Part shown: piece after piece, positions 9,379-17,829 of the stretch
Position numbering within the stretch: the stretch's first letter is position 1
Layout: every line of letters begins with the position of its first letter
NCBI GenBank assembly: GCA_013299115.1
Contig: JAAFKA010000038.1
Coordinates: 1 to 45,148 of the forward strand
From: Cytophagales bacterium
Lineage (GTDB): Bacteria > Bacteroidota > Bacteroidia > Cytophagales > Thermoflexibacteraceae
Reading direction: 5' to 3'
Length of the DNA stretch: 45,148 nucleotides
The notes under the pieces: model-generated
Databases searched by the model: none
What the model was told of the DNA's origin: nothing
What the model saw: the letters and a program-made list of their open reading frames with translations, nothing else
Program-made: the position numbers and the translations under genes

Positions 9379-10056
9379 TTAATCTTTTGGTATTAAACCC
9401 AATTCTTGTTCTATCTGTTTTTTTTGCTCTTTTAATAGACAAACAATTTTTTGTAAGTTATCAGCAATCGTAACATCATACACCAAACTTACACCATATT
9501 CATTGCCTGCTAAAACCACAAAATACCAAGCACTACCCAACACATAACAACCATAAATAGCTTTGCCATTCTTATTAAGCACTTTAGCTGCCAACATAGC
9601 TATCAATAATTGCCCCAGTGGGTCGTTATTACGTTTTAAAGACTGTTTAAATTCTTGTAAGAAAAAAAAAGGTTTTTTAGGATTTTGCTGACCTGTTGCC
9701 ACCACTAACTCAACAATTCCTGCAACAGTAATTGGTTGATTATCAACTGTTTGTGTACTAAATTCCATGTGCCTTTGTGTAAAGGCTCGATAAGTTTCTG
9801 TTTTGAATTTGACTAATCGCAAAATATCACCAATAAAGAAAAACTTTAGCTCATCTTCGTTATAGAGGTCTAAATCATTTTGCAAACCTTTGTGCAACTC
9901 GGCTAAAAAATCTAACTCTTTTTCTGTAAGTTGATAATTGGTATTAATCCAATTTTTTAGAATAGCTAAATCATTATTTCTCTTAATACCAAAAGTATCT
10001 TGCACTTCTTCGCGAGTCCAATTTTCAAAAGATTTTGCTTTGTGTGGCTTTTCCAT
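9379..10056 (-). CDS. Hypothetical protein with PD-(D/E)XK nuclease-like core
   Basis: The 225-residue protein has an N-terminal helical half and a core containing GIVELVVATG (113-122), PFFFLQEFK (129-137) and GCYVLGSAWYFVVLAG. The Glu116 ... Glu135-x-Lys137 arrangement fits a PD-(D/E)XK active site, and the phrase FLxEFK-x8-DPxxQLLxAM is one I associate with hypothetical proteins common in Bacteroidota and cyanobacteria. The role is unknown; a nuclease or restriction-related function is inference. It stands next to an AbiC-like membrane gene, but on the opposite strand. Confidence 0.6.
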   Translation of the reverse strand: MEKPHKAKSFENWTREEVQDTFGIKRNNDLAILKNWINTNYQLTEKELDFLAELHKGLQNDLDLYNEDELKFFFIGDILRLVKFKTETYRAFTQRHMEFSTQTVDNQPITVAGIVELVVATGQQNPKKPFFFLQEFKQSLKRNNDPLGQLLIAMLAAKVLNKNGKAIYGCYVLGSAWYFVVLAGNEYGVSLVYDVTIADNLQKIVCLLKEQKKQIEQELGLIPKD

Positions 10057-10197
10057 AGTTTTATTTTGATAGTTACGTTGTAAAGATACGAATATTGCAC
10101 AAAAAAATTAAATTTTATTGCTATTTCTTGCAATAATTTGCAAATAATTTTTCATATTGTCAAACTATACCAACTTAGTAACAGTAAGCCTATTCTG

Positions 10198-11409
10198 ATG
10201 CGAAACCGCAAGCAACTCAACAGCAATACAACGGTGGTACAAACCACTTCGTTTATAGAAAAGCACGTAGCCAATTTATCCGTTTTTGTAGTGATTTTGG
10301 GGGCTATTTGTGCTTTTGGCTTGCCTTATGTTTTGCCTCTTACCTATTATTTTGGTATCACTGCCCCTAACGAAATAGGCGATGCTTTTGGGGGCATAGC
10401 CAATCCTGTCATTGGTTTTATTGGGGTTTGCTTAACTTTTTTGGCTTTTTATATTCAATACAAGTCAAACGAAAGGCAAAATTATGAGTTGGAAGTGCAG
10501 AAAAAAGAAAATGCTTACCGTTTTATTAGAGAGTCTATTCGAGATTTGAAGGACGACATCAAGGCGTTGCGTTATACCAAAGAAAGGGTAGTTTTTCACT
10601 ATTCAGAAGCTATTTGGCATTTTATGCTCGACAATATGCTGGAAAATGAGGCGGAGAAAGACAACAACAAAATAGTGATGAACCCCTTGTTTTACCAAAT
10701 AGCCTATATTTTGACTTTGTTTGAGCCTATTATTTCGGATATAGACCATGCAGATTTGGAGAAAAAAGAAAAATATCAACTCATTGTTAATTTGGAAGGA
10801 CTGTTTGAGGCTTCTTTTGAATTTGTGTTGAAAGTGCAACAACAAATGATAAAAGAAGGCAAAGAAAAATCTATCAAAGAATTTGTACGCCACAAGGTAA
10901 TCATTCCTTCCAAAAAAATTAAGATAGAGATGCAAGAGGTGCTTGACCGTTATAAAGAATCGGAGAAAGAACAATTTGCAAAAGCCCTGACCAAAATCAA
11001 GGGGGCAGCCTACGTCAAGTCGCACCGCTGCACAAGTGGCAAAGCTACTGTACAGTTTTTTGCAGACTTTGCAGAGTACAAAACCCAAAATCCTGCTACT
11101 TCGCTGACCGAAGCCCAATACAACGACTATTTCAGCAAAGACGACAACATTAGCAAGATTTTGCTCAACGAATCTATCAGACTGTTGGTTAAGTTAGAGT
11201 TTTTAGACAAAGTTACGTTTCAGTTGCCTTTTGATGGCAAAACGTACAATATGGCAATCAGCAGAAAAACAGCCGAAGAATATTTTGACCTCGATTTGGT
11301 GGAACTCAACATAGACAAAGACCTCTGGCGTGATGAGTTTGTAGGCAAATATGTTTATAATCAAAAAGAAAGGCTGCGGTTTATGAATACTTTTGTGAAA
11401 ATAAACTAA
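10198..11409 (+). CDS. Two-TM membrane protein resembling putative phage abortive-infection (AbiC-type) proteins
   Basis: A longer frame begins at a TTG at 10138, but the first ATG is at 10198 and gives a compact 403-residue protein MRNRKQLNSN..., preferred here. Two N-terminal membrane helices (NLSVFVVILGAICAFGL and NPVIGFIGVCLTFLAFYIQ) surround an FGGIANP loop, followed by a charged coiled-coil-like segment and a large cytoplasmic domain. The arrangement of FGG-x-NP plus second helix plus polar coil is typical of proteins annotated as putative phage abortive infection (PF16872-like). The C-terminal half (FFADFAEYK ... KILLNESIRLLVKLEFLDKV) is not recognised. It lies 9 nt before a methyltransferase gene and is probably co-transcribed. 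Confidence 0.6.
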   Translation: MRNRKQLNSNTTVVQTTSFIEKHVANLSVFVVILGAICAFGLPYVLPLTYYFGITAPNEIGDAFGGIANPVIGFIGVCLTFLAFYIQYKSNERQNYELEVQKKENAYRFIRESIRDLKDDIKALRYTKERVVFHYSEAIWHFMLDNMLENEAEKDNNKIVMNPLFYQIAYILTLFEPIISDIDHADLEKKEKYQLIVNLEGLFEASFEFVLKVQQQMIKEGKEKSIKEFVRHKVIIPSKKIKIEMQEVLDRYKESEKEQFAKALTKIKGAAYVKSHRCTSGKATVQFFADFAEYKTQNPATSLTEAQYNDYFSKDDNISKILLNESIRLLVKLEFLDKVTFQLPFDGKTYNMAISRKTAEEYFDLDLVELNIDKDLWRDEFVGKYVYNQKERLRFMNTFVKIN

Positions 11410-11418
11410 AAATAAATT

Positions 11419-12075
11419 ATGCAAACACCACTACAAGGCTACAATGATAAAAACATAGATTTTTATCGACATATCAAAATGGAAACTTTCCAACATTTGG
11501 CAGGGGTTATTGGGTTTCACACCGATGTAGATGTGGACATTTTGTTCCCTATCGTAAAAGAGGCAAAAGTGCTGGTCGAATTAGGGGCAGGTTATGGTCG
11601 GGTGGTTAAAGCCTTGTTGCAAAAAGGTTTTGCGGGCAAAATCATAGCTGTAGAAAGAATAGAGGAGTTTATTGCTTACCTCAAACAACACATTCCTGAA
11701 ATTGTCGTCTTGCAACAGCAAGATATCAAGCACCTCCAACTCACAGAGCAGGTAGATGCTATTACATGGCTTTGGTCAGGTATTTTGGAATTGTCGAAAG
11801 AAGAGCAAGCTCAATCAGTGAAACATTTGTATCATTTGCTCAATAAAAACGGCGTGCTGTTATTAGAAATTCCTCGTAAAGTGAAATACGTAGGTGTACA
11901 CATAGGCGACCAAAAAATAAAAGTAGAAACCGAATGGGGAACTTTAGATGCCTACCTGCCCCGCCACGAAGAAATGGAACAATACGGCAAAGATGCAGGC
12001 TTCTCCTCTGTTCAACTCATTGAGTACCAGACAACTACGCAGTTAGACAGGTCTTTGTATGTATTTAGGAAATGA
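11419..12075 (+). CDS. Class I SAM-dependent methyltransferase
   Basis: The 218-residue protein has a VLVELGAGYGRVVKALLQKG motif I near residue 51, an acidic end of the second strand (IIAVERIEEF), QQDIKHL as the third-strand motif and LLNKNGVLLLEIP as a post-II motif, i.e. the full Rossmann methyltransferase fold. The N-terminal region (FYRHIKMETFQHL) may form the substrate cap. The substrate is unknown. Nine bases separate it from the membrane protein upstream, suggesting an operon. Confidence 0.75.
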   Translation: MQTPLQGYNDKNIDFYRHIKMETFQHLAGVIGFHTDVDVDILFPIVKEAKVLVELGAGYGRVVKALLQKGFAGKIIAVERIEEFIAYLKQHIPEIVVLQQQDIKHLQLTEQVDAITWLWSGILELSKEEQAQSVKHLYHLLNKNGVLLLEIPRKVKYVGVHIGDQKIKVETEWGTLDAYLPRHEEMEQYGKDAGFSSVQLIEYQTTTQLDRSLYVFRK

Positions 12076-12105
12076 GAACCCATTTTTATTTCTTTGCCAC
12101 CACTT

Positions 12106-12186
12106 ATGTCCAAATTAAAGCAGAAACTTTATAAGTTTTTGAGGAATTTTTACGACCCCTCTTTTCATATTTTTGGAAAAAATTAA
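12106..12186 (+). CDS. Possible 26-residue small ORF
   Basis: An ATG-TAA frame encodes MSKLKQKLYKFLRNFYDPSF followed by six residues: a basic amphipathic N-terminus and aromatic C-terminus. It lies 30 nt after the methyltransferase stop. No homologue is known to me and chance is a real possibility in this AT-rich gap. Confidence 0.15.
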   Translation: MSKLKQKLYKFLRNFYDPSFHIFGKN

Positions 12187-12241
12187 ATGAAAATAAATGG
12201 AAAAAATGCAGCGTTGTCTTTTATTATTTTATTTAATTGTT

Positions 12242-12249
12242 TAAATTTG
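12242..12249 (+). promoter_or_regulatory. -7 promoter box of ruvB
   Basis: TAAATTTG matches TAnnTTTG exactly. The nearest TTG upstream (12214-12216) is 25 nt away, slightly outside the usual 17-23 nt, so the -33 half is uncertain. The leader would be about 48 nt. Confidence 0.35.
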
Positions 12250-12302
12250 TACTTAAATAAAAAAATTAGAAGCTATGCAATTCGCAGCCATAAAAAACGA
12301 CC

Positions 12303-13322
12303 ATGCGTAAAGATTATTTAAAAGGAGAACCTGAAACTACAAGTTCGGCAGAGAAAGAAATAGAAAAAGCCCTAAGACCTCTATCCTTTGAGGACTTTGC
12401 AGGACAAGATAAAATTGTAGAAAACTTGCGTGTATTTGTGCAGGCAGCCAGCAAAAGAGGAGAAGCCTTAGACCATGTACTCCTCCATGGACCTCCTGGA
12501 CTTGGCAAAACTACTTTGTCTAATATTATTTCCAATGAATTGAAGGCAAATATCAAAATTACTTCGGGTCCTGTGCTGGACAAGCCCAGTGATTTGGCTG
12601 GTTTATTAACTAATTTAGAGGCAAAAGATGTGTTATTTATCGATGAAATCCACCGCCTAAATCCTATTGTTGAGGAATATTTGTACTCTGCAATGGAAGA
12701 CTACAAAATAGACATCATGCTCGACTCTGGTGCCAATGCAAGGTCTATCCAGATTGCACTCAATCCTTTTACTCTCATCGGGGCAACCACAAGGTCTGGC
12801 TTACTTACAGCACCTTTGCGGGCAAGATTTGGAATTACGGCAAGATTGGAATATTACGACTCGAAATTGCTGACTCAAATCGTCAAGAGGTCTTGTGAAA
12901 TTTTGCAAACTCCCATAGCAGACGAGGCAGCTTTTGAAATAGCACGCAGAAGCAGAGGTACACCACGCATAGCCAATAATTTGCTCAGACGAACCAGAGA
13001 TTTTGCGCAAGTAAAAGGTGATGGCACTATTTCTGTAGAAATTGCCAAAATTGCCCTCACCGCCCTCGAAGTAGATGAACATGGTTTAGACGACATGGAC
13101 AATCGTATTTTGCTCACAATCATCGAAAAATTTAAAGGAGGTCCTGTAGGTATTTCCACCATTGCCACTGCCGTAGGCGAAGAAGCTGAAACCATAGAGG
13201 AAGTCTACGAACCTTTTTTGATACAAGAGGGCTACCTTAAACGGACTTCACGCGGCAGAGAAGCTACTGAATTGGCTTACAAACACCTGAAAATGGAAAT
13301 TCCGCCTTTGCTGTTTCTGTAA
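12303..13322 (+). CDS. ruvB: Holliday junction branch-migration DNA helicase RuvB
   Basis: A 339-residue AAA+ ATPase, the normal RuvB length. The N-terminal [13 protein letters not shown] motif, Walker [10 protein letters not shown] (63-71), Walker B FIDEIHR (112-118), the sensor/arginine-finger region [18 protein letters not shown] and the C-terminal winged helix with [14 protein letters not shown] are all present. RuvB hexamers drive branch migration of Holliday junctions with RuvA before RuvC cleavage. ruvA and ruvC are not in the window. A TAAATTTG box lies 53 nt upstream and a degenerate CTCA-loop hairpin follows the stop. Confidence 0.98.
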   Translation: MRKDYLKGEPETTSSAEKEIEKALRPLSFEDFAGQDKIVENLRVFVQAASKRGEALDHVLLHGPPGLGKTTLSNIISNELKANIKITSGPVLDKPSDLAGLLTNLEAKDVLFIDEIHRLNPIVEEYLYSAMEDYKIDIMLDSGANARSIQIALNPFTLIGATTRSGLLTAPLRARFGITARLEYYDSKLLTQIVKRSCEILQTPIADEAAFEIARRSRGTPRIANNLLRRTRDFAQVKGDGTISVEIAKIALTALEVDEHGLDDMDNRILLTIIEKFKGGPVGISTIATAVGEEAETIEEVYEPFLIQEGYLKRTSRGREATELAYKHLKMEIPPLLFL

Positions 13323-13352
13323 TTTTTTATAACTATTTAGTAGGTTATCTGA

Positions 13353-13374
13353 TTTCGGTTTCTCAAAATCAAAA
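13353..13374 (+). repeat. Degenerate copy of CTCA-loop hairpin, 3' of ruvB
   Basis: TTTCGGTTT-CTCA-AAATCAAAA preserves the loop and most of the stem (one G-U and one mismatch) of the hairpin family seen at 16313, 24056, 24088, 38412 and 43244. It lies 31 nt after the ruvB stop with the loop CTCA in the ruvB sense. Confidence 0.4.
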
Positions 13375-13575
13375 TAGGTTGTTGAAGAGGTACGAAAATT
13401 TTGTAAAGAGTTGTAAATGAGCAAATTAATAATTAAGAACTATAAAAATCAAACCTAAGTAGAATATAGTAAAAAAAAAATGAAAAATTTTTACCCTTTT
13501 TGAACTTTCTATATAAAAAAATTATTAACTTAGTATTAGAAACAACTTAGAATTAAATTAAATTTTTCTAATAGC

Positions 13576-13583
13576 TAAATTTG
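13576..13583 (+). promoter_or_regulatory. -7 promoter box with near-leaderless start
   Basis: TAAATTTG ends only seven nt before the ATG at 13591. With the usual spacing of this box to the transcript start, the mRNA would have no or only a few leader bases. No TTG -33 half is seen. Confidence 0.4.
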
Positions 13584-13590
13584 TAATACT

Positions 13591-13866
13591 ATGGAAACAC
13601 TAAGCAAACGAAAACAGAAAGCAAAGGCAAGACTGAGGAAAATACAAAACAAAAACAGGGCTATCAAACTGCTTATTGTGTTTGGACCTGTTATTTGTTT
13701 CTTATTTGCTTATTTTATTGCGAGCATTTATTTTGCTTACGCAACCAAACAGCATAACCGTTTAGACCATTCCAAAAACATTGGTGGCTTGTTCGAGAAG
13801 GTTAAGCAAAAAGTCTTGAACGAAGAACCTAAAAAACAGAGAGTTGAGAATACTGTGCAAGATTAA
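13591..13866 (+). CDS. Small single-pass membrane protein, unknown function
   Basis: The 91-residue protein has a highly basic N-terminus (SKRKQKAKARLRKIQNKNRA, residues 5-24), one strong membrane helix at about 27-54 (LLIVFGPVICFLFAYFIA) and a polar, lysine-rich tail. Positive charge before the helix predicts the N-terminus inside. I recognise no family. It has its own promoter box and is flanked by ruvB and a convergent small membrane-protein gene. Confidence 0.65.
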   Translation: METLSKRKQKAKARLRKIQNKNRAIKLLIVFGPVICFLFAYFIASIYFAYATKQHNRLDHSKNIGGLFEKVKQKVLNEEPKKQRVENTVQD

Positions 13867-13909
13867 CTTGTGTAGTTGCTCTCTTTGTCTGTTGGTTGGC
13901 TCAATTTAT

Positions 13910-13941
13910 AAAAAAGATGGCATCTTATTCAAAGATGCCAT
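13910..13941 (-). terminator. Terminator of the 123-aa membrane protein gene
   Basis: ATGGCATCTT (13917-13926) and AAGATGCCAT (13932-13941) form a perfect 10-bp stem. Read on the minus strand the hairpin is followed by CTTTTTTATA, a U-tract, so it ends the leftward gene. Confidence 0.75.
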
Positions 13942-13977
13942 ATCTTGTTAGTAGCTTTTGGGTAGTTACCAAATATG

Positions 13978-14349
13978 TTACAATTTTTTACTAATTCTGA
14001 AAGTGGTCAACATTCTAAACGTGGGAAAGCCGTCTTCGTCTTCTCCTGTTACCATTTGCGTATCTTCTGTAACCTCATATAATTTGTAGGCTTCTTTGGT
14101 TTCTCCTTTTTTGAGGCTCGACAAAATAGAGTTCACTGTTTGGGCTTCCTCATATTGTTCCTCTTGTACGAGCTGCTGCTTATAAACCTCAAAAGCTTGT
14201 ACCAAATCACCCGATGGTTTGGCTTTCTTGCGTTTTTTGTAAATTTTCATACCAACAAATGCCAACAGAGCCAATAAACCTGCTGCGGTCAGAAAACCGA
14301 AAACAAAGAAAAAACCACCAAAAAAGGCTTTTAATATTTCTTGTAGCAT
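13978..14349 (-). CDS. Small N-terminally anchored membrane protein, unknown function
   Basis: The 123-residue protein has one membrane segment at about 8-36 (FFGGFFFVFGFLTAAGLLALLAFVG in part), then a basic KIYKKRKKAKP stop-transfer stretch and a soluble domain (SGDLVQAFEVYKQQLVQEEQ) ending FRISKKL. The cytoplasmic part looks helical then beta-rich (EDEDGFPTFRMLTTFRI). No family recognised. It is 78 nt downstream of asnB's stop on the opposite reading side: the two genes share the strand, with asnB upstream in position but its stop facing this gene's start, so co-transcription is possible. Confidence 0.6.
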   Translation of the reverse strand: MLQEILKAFFGGFFFVFGFLTAAGLLALLAFVGMKIYKKRKKAKPSGDLVQAFEVYKQQLVQEEQYEEAQTVNSILSSLKKGETKEAYKLYEVTEDTQMVTGEDEDGFPTFRMLTTFRISKKL

Positions 14350-14427
14350 AAGAATATAAAGTTAGGTAAGTGATGTAGAATTTGTCGCAATTAGATTAAC
14401 GCAAGAACTTATTAAAAAGTTTTAGGT

Positions 14428-16287
14428 TTACAGATTTTTTTGCCACCAAGCAAAGTGAACTGGAGCCCAAAACAACCAAGCATAATCCCATTGCGGATTA
14501 TTAGATTTGGTAAACTGCTCAAAATCTGCTTGTATTTTCTTTCCATCGAAGTAATTACTTTGCAAAAAAGCTGTCGAGTTCATTTGGTCTGCCATCCACG
14601 TTTTTAGGTTGCCTGTAAACCACTCTACTATGGGGGCATTGAAACCTATTTTTCTTTTGCGAAGACGAGTTTCATCGGGCAGAATTCCTTGCATTGCTTC
14701 ACGCAAAACTCTTTTGGTGTAGCCCCCGCCAACTTTGGAGGTAGTAGGCAAAGAAAAGACAAACTCCACCACCCGATAATCCATAAACGGCATACGGCAC
14801 TCTACACCACTTGCCATCGATGCCCTGTCGTATTGGTTGAGAATGGAGGGCAAAGGTGACTGAAAAAATTGTTTGTATAAAGACCTGTCTAATTCATTCC
14901 ATTCAGGGCGAAGTTGCTGGCGAAGGGGAACTAAATCGGAATGATAAGGTGCAATAATTGTTGGCTTGCCTACCAATCTTTTGAGTTCTGTTTTTACTAC
15001 GTCTTTGAAGGCTGCGTAGGTATTGGCTTTGGAACTGACCCCTGCAAACTCACCTGCTTGGGCATAAGTTTGGTAAATATCTATAAACCAATTCAATTTT
15101 TTTTCTTGCAAGGCTGCTTTCAATCCTTCACGTACAGGCGAATAGCCACCCAATAGTTCATCGGGTCCTTGTCCATCGAGAGTTACTGTAATGCCTTGAT
15201 TTTTAATGTATTGGTAGAGTTTCCAAATAGGATAAAAAGCTAAGGCGTGCATAAAACCATCGCAACTTTGCATGGCGGTTTCCAATTCTGTGCCACTGGG
15301 CGGTGTGATTTGTACCACGTCTAACCGACTGCCTAATTGCTTAGACAAATAGGCTGCTTCTTGGCTTTCGTCTATCGTGGAGTTGGGGAAGGCTGCACAA
15401 AAACCTCTGTGCGTATAGTGTGCAAAACGGCTTCCTTCGGGCTTTAATTGGCTGATGATAGCCGTAATGCTGCCACTGTCCAGCCCACCCGAAAGGCAAG
15501 TACCAATAGGCACATCACTCCGCAAACGGAGTTTACAAGCATCGATGCACAAAGTACGCAAAATTTCGGCTTGTTCGACTAAGGAGGCTGGCACTTGCAC
15601 CTGTGGCAAGTTGTACCAAGTTTGTATGGTAGCTTTGCTATTTTTTACTACCAAACTTTGCCCACCACCCAAAGCATAAACGTCTTGCAAATAGGTTTGG
15701 GCTGTGCCATGGAAGTAAGACTTGCCACGCAATAAATCTGCTACAACTACCTGATTGAGAGGGTGTTGCTTGCCCAAAATTTTGTGAATAGCCTGTATTT
15801 CAGACGAAAAAATTAGTTGTTTCTCGGAGAGATAATAGTACAAAGGTTTTACGCCAAATCTATCACGTGCCAAAAACAATTCGTTGGTTTGGGTGTCGTA
15901 AATAGCAAAAGCCCACATTCCGTTGAATGTATGCAGCATTTCCTGACCCCATGCGTGATAGGCAGCTAAGATAACTTCGGTGTCCGATTCGGTGTGAAAT
16001 TGGTAGCCTTTTTGAGCCAATTCTTGCCTGATTTCCAAGAAGTTATAAATTTCACCATTGAAAGTTATCCAATACCTACCTGTTTGGTCGGGCATGGGTT
16101 GCTTGCCCGCATCAGAAAGGTCTAAGATAGACAAACGGCGTTGCCCCAAAGCCACTGTTTGGGTAGCTAACAACCAAGTGCCTCGCCCATCGGGACCCCG
16201 ATGGGCTACGGCATCAGTCAATCTGTTAATGCTTTCTTCGCTGATGGGGTCTTGCGAAAAATGAAAAATACCTGCAATTCCGCACAT
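14428..16287 (-). CDS. asnB: Asparagine synthase (glutamine-hydrolysing)
   Basis: A 619-residue class II amidotransferase. Met-Cys-Gly-Ile at the N-terminus exposes the catalytic Cys2; RRLSILDLSDAGKQPM, NGEIYNF and SDTEVIL are glutaminase motifs. The synthetase domain holds the PP-loop SGGLDSGS near residue 264 and a later DGQGPDELLGGY motif. The C-terminal ECRMPFMDYRVVEF and RKRKIGFNAP segments are conserved. It makes asparagine from aspartate, glutamine and ATP; long bacterial AsnB of this type also occurs in surface-polysaccharide clusters, but none is seen here. Confidence 0.93.
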   Translation of the reverse strand: MCGIAGIFHFSQDPISEESINRLTDAVAHRGPDGRGTWLLATQTVALGQRRLSILDLSDAGKQPMPDQTGRYWITFNGEIYNFLEIRQELAQKGYQFHTESDTEVILAAYHAWGQEMLHTFNGMWAFAIYDTQTNELFLARDRFGVKPLYYYLSEKQLIFSSEIQAIHKILGKQHPLNQVVVADLLRGKSYFHGTAQTYLQDVYALGGGQSLVVKNSKATIQTWYNLPQVQVPASLVEQAEILRTLCIDACKLRLRSDVPIGTCLSGGLDSGSITAIISQLKPEGSRFAHYTHRGFCAAFPNSTIDESQEAAYLSKQLGSRLDVVQITPPSGTELETAMQSCDGFMHALAFYPIWKLYQYIKNQGITVTLDGQGPDELLGGYSPVREGLKAALQEKKLNWFIDIYQTYAQAGEFAGVSSKANTYAAFKDVVKTELKRLVGKPTIIAPYHSDLVPLRQQLRPEWNELDRSLYKQFFQSPLPSILNQYDRASMASGVECRMPFMDYRVVEFVFSLPTTSKVGGGYTKRVLREAMQGILPDETRLRKRKIGFNAPIVEWFTGNLKTWMADQMNSTAFLQSNYFDGKKIQADFEQFTKSNNPQWDYAWLFWAPVHFAWWQKNL

Positions 16288-16312
16288 GGTCAGTTCTTAC
16301 TGTGTGTTAAAA

Positions 16313-16336
16313 CTTTGGGTTTTGAGAAACCCAAAG
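16313..16336 (-). repeat. CTCA-loop hairpin, 3' of yebC-like gene
   Basis: The minus strand reads CTTTGGGTTT-CTCA-AAACCCAAAG, a perfect 10-bp stem, starting 10 nt after the stop of the gene at 16346 and followed by TTTTAAC. It differs from the commonest copies by C-to-G in the stem with the partner base changed too. Confidence 0.75.
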
Positions 16337-16345
16337 CACTAAAAA

Positions 16346-17062
16346 TTAGACTTCTTTCATATTGTGAAACACAGCCGTAACGTCATCGTCATCTTCAAAT
16401 TTTTCTATGAGATTGGAGATTTCCTCTGCTTGTTCGTCTGTTAGTTCTACAGTATTAAGGGGAATACGCTGCAAATCTGCACTTAGTACCTCTATTTTTT
16501 GAGTTTCCAATGCTTTTTGCATAGCCCCAAAATCACTGAAAGCCGTATAAAGCACCAATTCATTGTCCTCGTTGAGTTCAAATTTCTCTGCTCCGAAGTC
16601 TATCAATTCTAATTCGAGTTCCTCTACGTTTACGCCTTCGGCTTTGAGTTTGAAGATACCTTTTCTTTCGAACAAGAAATTTAACGAGCCGCTGGTGCCT
16701 AACGAGCCGCCAGACCTTGTGAAGTAGCTGCGGACACTTGCCACAGTCCGCACAGGATTGTCGGTAGCCGTTTCTACTACGATGGCAATGCCATGTGGTG
16801 CATAGCCCTCATAAACCACTTCTTCGTAGTCTTTTTCGTCTTTTGAAGATGCTTTTTTGATAGCATTTTCAATACGGTCTTTGGGCATATTGGCTGCCTT
16901 TGCGTTTTGGATAAACATACGCAAAGACGAGTTGGATTCGGGGTCGGCTCCGCCAGCTTTTACCGACATGGCTATTTGGCGACCTAATTTGGTAAAGGTT
17001 TTAGACATATTTGCCCACCTTTTCATTTTGCGGGCTTTTCTAAACTCAAATGCTCTTCCCAT
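16346..17062 (-). CDS. YebC/PmpR family (TACO1-like) regulatory protein
   Basis: The 238-residue protein starts MGRAFEFRKARKMKRWANMS, has KTFTKLGRQI, GGADPESNSSLR, NMPKDRIENAIKKAS and EGYAPHGIAIVVE motifs, and the three-domain layout of YebC/PmpR proteins. Members act as DNA-binding transcription regulators and, as shown for TACO1/YebC, as translation factors that relieve ribosome stalling on proline-rich or otherwise hard sequences. An acidic stretch (FEDDDDVTAVFHN) near the C-terminus is normal. It is divergent from the DUF4255 gene. Confidence 0.93.
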   Translation of the reverse strand: MGRAFEFRKARKMKRWANMSKTFTKLGRQIAMSVKAGGADPESNSSLRMFIQNAKAANMPKDRIENAIKKASSKDEKDYEEVVYEGYAPHGIAIVVETATDNPVRTVASVRSYFTRSGGSLGTSGSLNFLFERKGIFKLKAEGVNVEELELELIDFGAEKFELNEDNELVLYTAFSDFGAMQKALETQKIEVLSADLQRIPLNTVELTDEQAEEISNLIEKFEDDDDVTAVFHNMKEV

Positions 17063-17164
17063 AAGATAAAACTTGTAGTATTTTTAGAATTTCAAAGGTC
17101 GTATTTAAAATCGAGTTTTAAAAGAAAAACCTGAAAAAGTGAAAAAGAAACCACTAATTCTCTC

Positions 17165-17172
17165 TATCTTTG
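17165..17172 (+). promoter_or_regulatory. -7 promoter box of the DUF4255 gene
   Basis: TATCTTTG, an exact and common form of the box, ends 22 nt before the ATG at 17195. No TTG at the expected distance. Confidence 0.45.
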
Positions 17173-17194
17173 CCAAGCTAACTAATTTGCTGCT

Positions 17195-17758
17195 ATGATT
17201 CACAGTGTTTGCAACTTGCTTACCCATAAACTGAACCAATATTTTAAAAGCCGTTTTGGGCAAACGGAGGATATTGTGTTGCTCTCCAACTTGATAGACC
17301 AAGAGGGCAAAATTGCGTTTGCAGAAGAAAATAGGTTGGTGGTTTCTTTGCTCACTATGGAACAAGAAACGGCAGCAGGTAGTCCGCGTAAAGTTGGCAG
17401 TGGCAGTTCTTCCTTTGTTTCACAAATCAACAGACCTTTGTATCTCAATCTCAATTTGTTGATTAGTGTCAATTTTTCGGGCAAACATTATGCTGATGGG
17501 TTGCAATTTTTGTCGGCTTTGCTTGCCTATTTTCAATCTAATCCCTTGATAGATAGGCAAAATACGCCTGAATTAGACCGAAATATAGACAAACTAACCT
17601 TAGAAATGGTAGATGTGCCGACTGAAACGTGGAGTAATATTTGGAGTATGGTAGGGGCAAAACATTTGCCTGCTGTTCTCTACAAGGTGCGTATGCTTAC
17701 CTTCCAAGAAGGGTTGCTTATTGGCGAATTGCCTGTGATTAAGGAAACAAAGTTGTAA
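17195..17758 (+). CDS. DUF4255 (Pvc16/Afp16 N-terminal-like) protein
   Basis: The 187-residue protein shows the family pattern: N-terminal helix (MIHSVCNLLTHKLNQYF), an EENRLVVSLLTMEQETA strand, a central NRPLYLNLNLLISVNF beta segment, YADGLQFLSALLAYFQSNP, and a C-terminal LTLEMVDVPTETWSNIWSMVGAKHLPAVLYKVRML region. In extracellular contractile injection systems this family caps or terminates the inner tube (Afp16/Pvc16). In phage-like systems such genes sit beside sheath, tube and baseplate genes; none is present here, so it is either an orphan or part of a split locus. The assignment rests on remembered family motifs. Confidence 0.75.
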   Translation: MIHSVCNLLTHKLNQYFKSRFGQTEDIVLLSNLIDQEGKIAFAEENRLVVSLLTMEQETAAGSPRKVGSGSSSFVSQINRPLYLNLNLLISVNFSGKHYADGLQFLSALLAYFQSNPLIDRQNTPELDRNIDKLTLEMVDVPTETWSNIWSMVGAKHLPAVLYKVRMLTFQEGLLIGELPVIKETKL

Positions 17759-17788
17759 ATTCACTTTTTATGATGTTTGGAGAAATAT

Positions 17789-17829
17789 AACCACTTTTGA
17801 ATGATAAATATATACATCGGAAAGTGGTT
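17789..17829. repeat. Alternative 9-bp inverted repeat overlapping the 17.8-kb element
   Basis: AACCACTTT (17789-17797) can pair with AAAGTGGTT (17821-17829). The second arm is also part of the left arm of the longer element at 17814-17915, so the two structures exclude each other. Confidence 0.5.

Noticed and set aside
10138-10200. TTG start codons for the AbiC-like, PlsC, Rpn A, LytTR and propeller genes
   Set aside because: Each has a downstream ATG that agrees with a paralogue, signal peptide, family start or promoter position; the PlsC TTG even lies inside the -7 box.
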